A stretch of 64,000 bases of DNA from Bacteroidota bacterium (GTDB lineage: Bacteria; Bacteroidota; Bacteroidia; B-17B0; Aurantibacillaceae), in contig JADJSH010000015.1 of assembly GCA_016711805.1 (NCBI GenBank), positions 60,627 to 124,626 of the forward strand, read 5' to 3'. The notes under the pieces were generated by a model. The model did no database searches. It was not told the origin of the DNA and was given only the letters and a program-made list of their open reading frames with translations. Of the stretch, positions 28,142-36,293 are shown piece by piece. Each line of letters begins with the position of its first letter. Position 1 is the first letter of the stretch. The translations under genes were made by a program, and so were the position numbers.

Positions 28142-30862
28142 ATGTCAAAAATTAAAGTTGGAATTCTGTTTGGTGGTCGTTCTAAAGAACGTGAAATTTC
28201 GTTTGCAGGTGGAAGAACTGTTTATGATAATTTAAATAAATCTATTTTCGAAGCAATTCCTTTGTTCGTTGATTCTTTTGGTAATTTTATATTATTGGAT
28301 TGGAACTTTGTGTACAAAGGAACGATCAGAGATTTTTATCCGCCTGTAGAATTTATTCCAGCATCGAATACCGATTTTCAATACTACGCCGAAAACCTTG
28401 GCAATCTTACAGTTCAACAACAAGATGAATTAATTTCTAAAATCGGAAAAAAAATACAAGCACATGAATTAGGCTCTTTAATTGATTTTGCTTTTTTAGC
28501 ATTACATGGTCCTTATGGTGAAGATGGTCGTATACAAGGACTTTTAGAATATTTACACATTCCGTATTCAGGTAGCGGCGTGTTACCAAGTGCTATAGGA
28601 ATTGATAAAAGCGTTCAGAAAAAATTAATGGTGAATGCAGGATTTAATAGTCCGAAGTATTTTACTATAGATAGAAATGATTGGATTAGTGGAAATGCAA
28701 AAGGTGTTTGGGAAAAAGCCAAATCAGAAATTGGTTTTCCAATGGTTATTAAACCTGCTAATCAAGGTTCGTCAATTGGTATTTCAATTTTAAGTACTGA
28801 AGCCGAATTATTATTTATATCAACCATCGAAAAAGCATTATTTTTAAAATGGATCGATGGTACTTATTGGCAATCATTATCCGACGCAGCTAAAATTGAT
28901 TACATCAGAACTGTTTCCGATATTCGTGAAGGCATTGGAATGCCTGTAAAAGTAAATGTTAGCCTGAGCAACAATAACGTAAACGAAGTAGTTTTCTACA
29001 ATCAGTACGAATTAATTGATTTTCTAAATGCACATTGTAGCAATACTCAAAACGTTGTTTTACAAGCATTAGATGGAGAAAGCACGGTGATTATTGAAGG
29101 ATTTATTGAAGGAAAAGAATTCTCTTGTATTGTTTTAGAAGATACTGATTCTAATAATGTGGCAATAGCTTTACCTCCAACCGAAATCAGAAAAGGAAAA
29201 GAATTATTTGATTACCGTAGTAAATATTTACCAGGCTTATCTCGTAAGATAACACCTATAGAGGCAACAGACGAACAAATTAATGCTATCAGAAAAGAAT
29301 GCGAACGTTTATTCTCTGAATTATGTTTTGATGTCTATGCTCGTATTGATGGTTTTTTAAGTACTGATGGAAAAGTATTTTTAAATGATCCAAATACCAC
29401 ATCGGGAATGATGCCGTCTTCTTTCTTCTTTCATCAAGCGGCAGAAATTGGCTTAACACCTTCTCAATTCTTAACTTACATTATTCGTACATCTTTAAGT
29501 AAGCGCATTAAAAATTCTAAAGGGGCATTCATTTACGAACCATTATTACATAAATTGGATACGTTTTTAGACGATGAAAAAAATGCCATCAATAATAAAA
29601 TTCCAGTAGCAGTTATATTGGGAGGTTATTCTTCTGAGCGACATATCTCAGTTGAAAGCGGAAGAAATATTTTTGAAAAATTAGCGTCATCAGAAAAATA
29701 TTCGCCAATCCCAGTTTTTTTAACGGGTGATAATGCGAATCATTTAATGTATCAAATTCCTATCAATGCTTTATTAAAAGATAATGCAGATGATATTAAA
29801 GATAAAGTGAACAATTGGAAAATACATCCAGTAGTCAAACAAATTATTGCAGAGTGTAAAACCATTACTGATAAATATGGTTCACCAAATAATTTAATTG
29901 CCCCAAAACAATTAAGCTATGCTGATTTAGCAAAGGAAGTAAAACAAGTGTTTATTGCTTTGCATGGAAGACCAGGAGAAGATGGTGCTATCCAAGAAAA
30001 ATTAGAAGCAGTTGGTTTAACTTATAATGGTTCTGGAAAAGAAAGTTCATCCATTACCATTGATAAATTTAGAACCAATGAAATTTTAATGAAGCATGGT
30101 TTCTTGGCAGCTAAGCATTGTTTAATTACAAACGATGATTGGAAGAATAATAAAGAAAAAGTTAAGCAAACACTTCAAAACGATTACGTGTATCCCTTAA
30201 TTGCAAAACCGGTGGATGATGGATGTAGTAGTGCTGTTAAAATGATTAAAAGTTTTGAAGAGTTTGAAGCCTTTGCAACTTTGATATTTAGAAGTTCGGA
30301 AGCTTTTGATGCTAAGTCAGCGGAAATATTGCACATTAAGGATAAAGAAGAATTTCCTCAAAAAACTGTTTTATTGGTTGAAGAATTAATTAGTAAAAAT
30401 GGCGCTAAACATTTCTTAGAAATAACCGGCGGTATGTTAACTAAGCTGAATGCAAAAGGAGAAGTGGAGTATGAGGTGTTTGAAGCATCAGAAGCATTAG
30501 CAAGTGGTGAAATATTAAGTTTGGAAGAGAAATTCTTGGCAGGTCAAGGACAAAATATTACACCTGCTCGTTATTCACGAGATGAAAAAGAAAGACAGTT
30601 GATTTCTAATAAAGTAAAGGAGACTTTAGGAGCTGCGGCAAAGGTGTTGAATATTGTTGGCTATTGTCGAATTGATGCTTTTGTGAGAATATTTGACGTG
30701 AATCATGTGGAAGTTATCTTCATAGAGGTCAACTCGTTACCAGGTATGACGCCTGCCACTTGCATTTATCATCAAGCTGCTATTAATGGATATAAACCTT
30801 ATAGTTTTATTGATCGAATTTTGGACTTTGGAGCTCAAAAAAGTGCCCCAGTTTTGAGTTAA
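28142..30862 (+). CDS. Tandem D-alanine--D-alanine ligase (two Ddl modules in one 906-residue protein)
   Basis: Residues about 1-470 and 490-906 each form a complete Ddl/ATP-grasp module. Module 1 has GILFGGRSKEREIS, YSGSGVLPSAIGIDK, FDYRSKYLPG (omega loop) and NDPNTTSGM. Module 2 has VILGGYSSERHIS, YNGSGKESSSITIDK, EEKFLAGQGQNITPARYS and IEVNSLPGM. In module 1 the Mg-binding E-x-N is D-x-N, whereas module 2 keeps E-x-N but has a changed omega loop. Usual Ddl length is 300-370. It should ligate D-Ala for peptidoglycan. Whether one module is inactive is inference. The ~85-base leader shows no clear promoter. Confidence 0.88.
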   Translation: MSKIKVGILFGGRSKEREISFAGGRTVYDNLNKSIFEAIPLFVDSFGNFILLDWNFVYKGTIRDFYPPVEFIPASNTDFQYYAENLGNLTVQQQDELISKIGKKIQAHELGSLIDFAFLALHGPYGEDGRIQGLLEYLHIPYSGSGVLPSAIGIDKSVQKKLMVNAGFNSPKYFTIDRNDWISGNAKGVWEKAKSEIGFPMVIKPANQGSSIGISILSTEAELLFISTIEKALFLKWIDGTYWQSLSDAAKIDYIRTVSDIREGIGMPVKVNVSLSNNNVNEVVFYNQYELIDFLNAHCSNTQNVVLQALDGESTVIIEGFIEGKEFSCIVLEDTDSNNVAIALPPTEIRKGKELFDYRSKYLPGLSRKITPIEATDEQINAIRKECERLFSELCFDVYARIDGFLSTDGKVFLNDPNTTSGMMPSSFFFHQAAEIGLTPSQFLTYIIRTSLSKRIKNSKGAFIYEPLLHKLDTFLDDEKNAINNKIPVAVILGGYSSERHISVESGRNIFEKLASSEKYSPIPVFLTGDNANHLMYQIPINALLKDNADDIKDKVNNWKIHPVVKQIIAECKTITDKYGSPNNLIAPKQLSYADLAKEVKQVFIALHGRPGEDGAIQEKLEAVGLTYNGSGKESSSITIDKFRTNEILMKHGFLAAKHCLITNDDWKNNKEKVKQTLQNDYVYPLIAKPVDDGCSSAVKMIKSFEEFEAFATLIFRSSEAFDAKSAEILHIKDKEEFPQKTVLLVEELISKNGAKHFLEITGGMLTKLNAKGEVEYEVFEASEALASGEILSLEEKFLAGQGQNITPARYSRDEKERQLISNKVKETLGAAAKVLNIVGYCRIDAFVRIFDVNHVEVIFIEVNSLPGMTPATCIYHQAAINGYKPYSFIDRILDFGAQKSAPVLS

Positions 30863-31023
30863 AGCATTTTGGGTTTTAAACAAGTGCTTTAATTATTTAT
30901 AAAATATTGATATTCAACATTTTATAAATATAATTAACCTCTTTTTAACGTGTAATTAACACGTAAGAAACATATTTTGAACATTTTTTGGTAGGGTTAT
31001 TTCGATGTCTTCGTCTAATAAGT

Positions 31024-31054
31024 TAGTTTATTAACAATTTTGCGTTTACCTTTG
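31024..31054 (+). promoter_or_regulatory. Candidate Bacteroidota promoter for the small gene at 31078
   Basis: TACCTTTG at 31047-31054 matches the -7 consensus TAnnTTTG, and TTAG 19 bases upstream is one mismatch from the -33 TTTG. A start about 7 bases downstream would leave a leader of about 17 bases before the ATG at 31078. Confidence 0.5.
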
Positions 31055-31077
31055 TTAATAACTGTAACTATACCGCC

Positions 31078-31515
31078 ATGTTCGAGATTTTAAAAAACTT
31101 TGAAAGTAAATTCGGTTCTCTTAAGAAAAAGGGACTAAGAATCGAAGGTTTATCAATGATAGACCCAAAACGTAAGAAACATGTCATCATGATTTCTAAG
31201 CCGTTTTTATTTGATAATCGTCAATTACCAAAATCTTACGAAGGTTTAGATATTAAATCAAAAATTGAAGGTGGTTTACCAGAAGAATTTAAAATTGAGA
31301 AAGAAGCCATCAAAAAAGATTATTTATGGGCTCCAAATAAATTTGAAAAATACGTTGATCGTTGCTCTGAAGATATCAAAAAACAATTCGGAAATCCAAA
31401 CATGTCTCGTACAGAAATGTTAGATGCATTAGCATTTGGAAGTTTTGAAGATCATAAACAAAAAACATTAAATTTAATTAAAGAAGGAAAAATTCCTGCT
31501 ATTAGTTTAAATTAA
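31078..31515 (+). CDS. Conserved-looking hypothetical protein, 145 residues
   Basis: I do not recognise this protein. It has no signal peptide or membrane segment, is rich in Lys, Glu and Phe, and starts with a helical FEILKNFESKFGSLKKKG. A middle region carries many charged residues (PKRKKHVIM) and PEEFKIEKEAIKKDY, followed by an ending of EMLDALAFGSFEDHKQK. It looks like a small soluble alpha/beta protein. It is monocistronic, with a promoter-like -7 box upstream and a hairpin terminator downstream, which suggests it is transcribed by itself. The gene is followed by a G-rich tract. Confidence 0.75.
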   Translation: MFEILKNFESKFGSLKKKGLRIEGLSMIDPKRKKHVIMISKPFLFDNRQLPKSYEGLDIKSKIEGGLPEEFKIEKEAIKKDYLWAPNKFEKYVDRCSEDIKKQFGNPNMSRTEMLDALAFGSFEDHKQKTLNLIKEGKIPAISLN

Positions 31516-31567
31516 GATAAGCAATTGACTAGGGTATAATTAAGGGTTAAACTTTTATAAATTGCGT

Positions 31568-31600
31568 AAAAATCCTCTCAGAAATGAGGGGATTTTTTTT
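31568..31600 (+). terminator. Rho-independent terminator
   Basis: AAAATCCTCTC pairs with GAGGGGATTTT across a six-base loop, with one G-U pair, followed by a T run. It lies 53 bases after the small hypothetical gene's stop. Confidence 0.85.
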
Positions 31601-31630
31601 GCAAAAAAATAAACAAATAAAACAAAGAGG

Positions 31631-31678
31631 AGGGGGATGGGGGGTGGGGTTTAAAAGGGGGGGGGGGGGGGGGGGGGG
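31631..31678 (+). repeat. G-rich tract with a 22-G run
   Basis: Runs of G5, G6, G4 and finally 22 consecutive G (31657-31678), spaced by short AT or T linkers, in an intergenic region. Four or more G-runs on one strand could fold as a G-quadruplex. Run lengths this long are also easily misread by sequencing, so the exact count is unreliable. Confidence 0.7.
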
Positions 31679-31794
31679 ACGTTTCCTGTTAGCTAACTAG
31701 ATAAAAACCATGTATGTGGTTAAAAAACTTAATACATAACAAATAAGTATTATAAAGTCAATTTTTTAAACCATATATTTACGTCAATTAAAAA

Positions 31795-32772
31795 GTGAGT
31801 AACGTTGTAGATCAAATAAAAGCGCCCATTAACCACCACATGGATGAGTTTGAAATTAAATTCAAACAATCCATGAAAAGTAGTGTGCCATTACTTGATA
31901 AAATCACTAATTATATTGTCAAACGAAAAGGCAAACAAATTCGTCCGATGTTTGTGTTTTTAAGTGCTCAAAGTGCAGGAACTATTAACGATAGTTCTTA
32001 CAGAGCAGCATCTTTAATTGAATTATTACACACAGCTACTTTAGTTCATGATGATGTTGTAGATGACAGTAATGAGCGTCGCGGTTTTTTTAGTGTAAAT
32101 GCTTTATGGAAAAATAAAATTGCCGTTTTAATTGGAGATTTTTTATTGTCAAGTGGCTTATTATTATCCTTAGACAACAATGATTTTCATTTACTGAAAA
32201 TTGTGAGTACTGCCGTTCGTGAAATGAGCGAGGGCGAATTATTGCAAATTGAAAAGGCTCGTAAACTTGATATTTCTGAAGAAATTTATTTTGAAATTAT
32301 TACTAAAAAAACAGCAGCCTTAATTGCCGCTTGTTGTGCAGCTGGTGTAGCTTCTGTTACTACCGACGAAAAAATAATTAATCAATTCAAGGAATTCGGA
32401 ATTAATGCGGGAATAGCATTTCAAATTAAAGATGATTTATTTGATTTTGGTGATGATACTTCTATAGGTAAACCAACTGGTATTGATATCAAAGAAAAGA
32501 AAATGACCTTGCCTTTAATTTATGCACTAAATAATAGTACATGGTTAGAGAAACGTAAAATCATCAACATCGTTAAAAATCATAACGATGATCCTAAAAA
32601 AGTAGCAGAAGTAATTTCTTTTGTGATTGAAAAAGGTGGCATTCAGTATGCCGAAAAAGTAATGCACCAATACAAGGATAAAGCTCTATCGCAGTTAGCG
32701 TCTGTTCCTGATAGTCCTTCAAAACAAAGTTTAATACAATTAGTTAATTATTCAATTGAACGAAAAAAATAG
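31795..32772 (+). CDS. Polyprenyl diphosphate synthase family protein
   Basis: A trans-prenyltransferase that extends isoprenoid chains, such as quinone side chains or undecaprenyl-like carriers. The 325-residue protein has both aspartate-rich motifs: LVHDDVVDDSNERRG (first) and FQIKDDLFDFGDD (second). The likely start is GTG at 31795, giving MSNVVDQIKAP. It precedes the MORN lipoprotein gene by 5 bases. Chain length cannot be judged. Confidence 0.92.
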   Translation: MSNVVDQIKAPINHHMDEFEIKFKQSMKSSVPLLDKITNYIVKRKGKQIRPMFVFLSAQSAGTINDSSYRAASLIELLHTATLVHDDVVDDSNERRGFFSVNALWKNKIAVLIGDFLLSSGLLLSLDNNDFHLLKIVSTAVREMSEGELLQIEKARKLDISEEIYFEIITKKTAALIAACCAAGVASVTTDEKIINQFKEFGINAGIAFQIKDDLFDFGDDTSIGKPTGIDIKEKKMTLPLIYALNNSTWLEKRKIINIVKNHNDDPKKVAEVISFVIEKGGIQYAEKVMHQYKDKALSQLASVPDSPSKQSLIQLVNYSIERKK

Positions 32773-32777
32773 TAGTA

Positions 32778-33083
32778 ATGAAAAAAATATTCATATTAAT
32801 AACAACTAGCTTAATTTGTTTGGCATTCTTTTTTTCAAATTGTCAACGCCACGGACAATGGATGGCTTTTTATGAAAATGGAATTAAATGGAGCGAATGT
32901 TTTTATGACAAAGGATTAAAACATGGCTCTACTCAAGTATTTTATCCAAACGGAAACTTAACGTATTCAGGTTGGTATAAGCAAGATCAAAAAGATAGTC
33001 TTTGGTTTTGGTACGATGATAAAGGCAAAGAAGTTGACAGAAGAGCTTACAGAATGGGTGTTGAAACTGGTTTAGTGAATTAA
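32778..33083 (+). CDS. MORN-repeat (YwqK-like) lipoprotein
   Basis: The 101-residue protein has a lipoprotein signal peptide with lipobox FSNC (about residue 22). Three MORN-like units follow, each with GxWxxFYxNG or YPNGNLxYSGWY. YwqK-type MORN proteins are common in Bacteroidota; their partners are mostly unknown, and the antitoxin name used for some is not supported here. It is tightly linked to the polyprenyl synthetase gene and convergent with a frameshifted gene one base away. Confidence 0.85.
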   Translation: MKKIFILITTSLICLAFFFSNCQRHGQWMAFYENGIKWSECFYDKGLKHGSTQVFYPNGNLTYSGWYKQDQKDSLWFWYDDKGKEVDRRAYRMGVETGLVN

Positions 33084-33084
33084 A

Positions 33085-34627
33085 CTAAATATTCTGTCTT
33101 CTAATTTTAATAGCATCTGCAAAACTGATGTTATGAATTTTAGAATCTAACCAAGCATAGAAATTAAAATACTCTAAGGCATTTTTTTCGTATTTATCTT
33201 TAAATACTTTTTCTAATTCTTCTTTAAATTTGATATAGGTTTCTTTTTGTTTGCTATCACGCTTAGAAAGAGCAATCTTTTTTAAAGTAATCTAAAAACA
33301 CAGATTCAAACTTATATTGTTTTTCTTGCTGATTGAAGAAACGAACGCTTGATTTGTAGATGTATGATAATAAATCATCATTACCTAACTCAAAATGTAC
33401 TATTAAATTGATAAGTTTCGAGATTCGAATCACATCTTGTCTTAAATCATCGTAATTGGTATTGATAATTCTGTTTAGCCAATGTAAGGCTTTGTTATAT
33501 TCACCAACACCAAAGTACACCATACTAATGGTATGATATATACGTACTAAATCTTCGTTATTTATTTTTGATTCGTATTTGTCTAAACCTTTAATAACAT
33601 AAGGAATCACATTGGTTGCCTTATCATGCTGCCCGATATAGGAATACAGAACCATCTCGGTAATATAGGATTGAGTAAAAATAGTAATTTGTAAATCGGT
33701 TGCCTTAAACATTTCGTTTAGCGACAATGATTTTAATTTATCAATCATTTTAAATCCGTCATTATACTGTTTCTTTATGGCACAGTAACGTACTAAGTAC
33801 CCATGAGAAACAATATAATAGTAAGGCATTTCCGAGATGATCTCAGGCTTATTTTCTAGTTCAATAATTAATTCAGAAAACGATTTATGTACTTCTTCCA
33901 TTTCATTTTGTAGCATATTTGCTACGCCAATGATGAACAAGAATATAATTTTGGATTTATTGGATAAAAAACCATCTTGATTCGATAGACGTTTTGTTTC
34001 CTTTATGATGTCTGTAATTTCCTTTACATCTTCTTTACTCCGAGCGATCATTAAACGCGAAGACAGTGAGTTTAATTTTGCTAGTTGAAGCTCATATGCT
34101 GCAAAGTTTTCGATTTTTGCAAATAAAGCGTTTTCTTCTTCAATCAGTTCATCTAATGTTTTGTAATTGATATCTCCAAAATGAGCTTCCATATCAATTA
34201 GCACTTTTTCGAGCTCCACAATTTCAAGTAAACTGTAAAATAACTCATAATCCTGAGCCATTTTTTTAATGATACTTAATTGTTTTCGAGATTGTTTGTA
34301 AAGTGATTTATTAAATAGTAATTGTATGTTTTTAATTTCTTCGTCAATTTTAGCACTGGCACTAGTTTCGTAGCGATGAAAGCGCAAGCTTTTTAAAATA
34401 TGGTGTAGTAATTGATTTTTTTCGGACGCAAAATGTTGAACGAAAATTTCATTTTTAAAATGAGCCTTTACTAAATCTTCATCATAACTATCTTGTTTTT
34501 GAATAAAGTTATATAGCTTGATGTAATTTTTTTCTCCTTGTTGTAAGGATGAAAGCAGAATAAATTTTTTCTCCTCTTCAGGAGTTAATGATTTAATGAT
34601 GTCAAATAGTTGGTTGGTTGGTTTCAT
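33085..34627 (-). pseudogene. Helical protein of unknown function, paralog 1 (single-base frameshift)
   Basis: The long frame ends early at 33263 with FKKDCSF. Removing one base from a T6 run on the plus strand (33278-33283) restores an ORF that continues to a stop at 33085. The added tail (KRDSKQKETYIKF, then KDKYEKNALEYFNF, then DSKI) aligns with the end of the paralog at 34640-36199. Both proteins start with an L-(F/Y)-D-(I/L)-(I/V)-K-S-L motif and are otherwise helical, resembling a TPR-like solenoid. I do not recognise a family function. This is probably an intact gene with a sequencing error. Confidence 0.75.
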
Positions 34628-34639
34628 CTTGAGATAATA

Positions 34640-36199
34640 TTAGTTTAACCAGGCTTTGGCATATTTTTTTTGCATTAATTGATGCATCGGTGTTTGATTG
34701 ATTTTTGAATCAATATACACTTCAATGTCGAAATAAAAGGCCACGTTTTTTTCATGTGGATCTTTCATTACCTCTTCTAAATCTTTTTTAAAACTTATAA
34801 ATATTTCTTTTTCATGTTCTTTATTTTTCACTTTTACTTCTGATAGTTTTTCGAAATAAGAGAGAATTAATTTTTCGGTTTTGAAATAGGATATCTGAGT
34901 TTTATAATAATTTTTAATGGTTGAAATAATGTAGCCTAATTGCTTAAAGTTATTTAACTCATAATGTAAGCCAATATTGATAATTCTAGCAAAGGACTGT
35001 AAATCCTCTCGTAGAAGGTTATTTCCCTCGTTTAAAATTAAGGAAATATAATGCTGTGCCTTTTTGTAGTTGCCAAAATAAGTGTTCATAATGGCAATAT
35101 TGTAATAGAAAACTAATTCCTCTTCTTTATTTATTTTATCCTTATATGTTACTAATGCTTTCTCAATATCTTCTACATTTTCTGTTGCTTCTTTTAATTT
35201 TCCACTATTTGTATTAAGTGTTAGTTTTCCATTTAATACCGAAGTAATTATTTTAAGTTGTAGATCTGTGGTGCTGAAAGCCTTTACGTCAGCTTTTTCC
35301 TCTAGCTGTTTTACTCTAATATCGCAACTTTTGTATTTACTTTCTTCGTATGCAATATTAATTAAGTTATTTAAGGTCGTTAAATAGCGACTTGGCATTT
35401 CTTCAATTAATTCTTTATGGCTATCCATTAAATTTAAAAGCAACTGACATTCTTCTTCCCTGCTTTGGTTATCCTGACATCTACAAAATAAAATAGAACG
35501 AGAGTGATGGTAAATGATTAAAGCCTTTGAGGATTTTATGAGCTTGTCGTTTTTAAGTAAAGGAGAATTAAGAAATGAACTAATTACCTCCATATCTTTC
35601 TCTGTCTTAGCCTTGTTTTTTTGACGCGTATTTAAATTAATCTTAGAAAACAAAAGGGTGTAAGTTCCTAAATTTTTTGCCTTTTCAATCACATCGAGTT
35701 CTTCTTTTACTAAATTCTCGATGGTGTTATTCTTAATATTAAATTGAGTTTCAATTGAGATTAATAATTTCTCTAATCCAATTAACTCTAAAATAAAATG
35801 AAAACGTTCAAAACGATAGGCTTCTTGTTTTTGTTTATTTAAAATTTTACGACACTGTTTATATTGAGCCTTATCAAATAAATTTAAAATATTGGTTATT
35901 TCATCTTTTATAACATAAGAGGCACTACTTTCGGCGTGAAAAGAGCGTAAACATTTTAAAATAAAATTGTATAAATTCTCGGAAGTCTGACTTTTGGTTT
36001 GAAGTGTCTCATTTTTTGATTTGCCAGTTTTGGCATAAAAATCCTCTTTAAAATCGCTCGCTAATTCTATGGTATTAAATAAGGTAATTAAATTTGGATT
36101 AATGTCACTTGCCGAAGCAGTTAATTTTAAGAACCGTTTTTCGGATTTAGATAAGGATTTTACTAAATCATATAAATCTCTGTTTGAAATTAAGTTCAT
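34640..36199 (-). CDS. Helical protein of unknown function, paralog 2
   Basis: This 519-residue protein is mostly alpha helix, with Leu, Lys, Glu and Asn dominating and no signal peptide or membrane segment. The N-terminus reads DLYDLVKSLSKSEKRFLKL and the C-terminus HEKNVAFYFDIEVYIDSKI. It is clearly paralogous to the next gene, 12 bases downstream on the same strand. Periodic Tyr/Ala/Leu helices suggest a TPR-like or other solenoid scaffold. I recall similar unannotated proteins being widespread in Bacteroidota, but I cannot assign a role. The pair is flanked by genes of opposite strand. Confidence 0.8.
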   Translation of the reverse strand: MNLISNRDLYDLVKSLSKSEKRFLKLTASASDINPNLITLFNTIELASDFKEDFYAKTGKSKNETLQTKSQTSENLYNFILKCLRSFHAESSASYVIKDEITNILNLFDKAQYKQCRKILNKQKQEAYRFERFHFILELIGLEKLLISIETQFNIKNNTIENLVKEELDVIEKAKNLGTYTLLFSKINLNTRQKNKAKTEKDMEVISSFLNSPLLKNDKLIKSSKALIIYHHSRSILFCRCQDNQSREEECQLLLNLMDSHKELIEEMPSRYLTTLNNLINIAYEESKYKSCDIRVKQLEEKADVKAFSTTDLQLKIITSVLNGKLTLNTNSGKLKEATENVEDIEKALVTYKDKINKEEELVFYYNIAIMNTYFGNYKKAQHYISLILNEGNNLLREDLQSFARIINIGLHYELNNFKQLGYIISTIKNYYKTQISYFKTEKLILSYFEKLSEVKVKNKEHEKEIFISFKKDLEEVMKDPHEKNVAFYFDIEVYIDSKINQTPMHQLMQKKYAKAWLN

Positions 36200-36293
36200 A
36201 TTAGCAATACAATTTAAGTAGATTAATTATAGAACTCCTATTTGATTATACTAATTAACTAAAATTAATTAACTTTATTTAAAATTTATTGAA

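Noticed and set aside
31631..31678. Replication origin or telomere-like repeat
   Set aside because: No DnaA boxes or gene context of an origin; G-run is as likely an artefact.
32778..33083. Antitoxin of a toxin-antitoxin pair
   Set aside because: The MORN family has been labelled so, but there is a lipoprotein signal peptide and no toxin-like neighbour.
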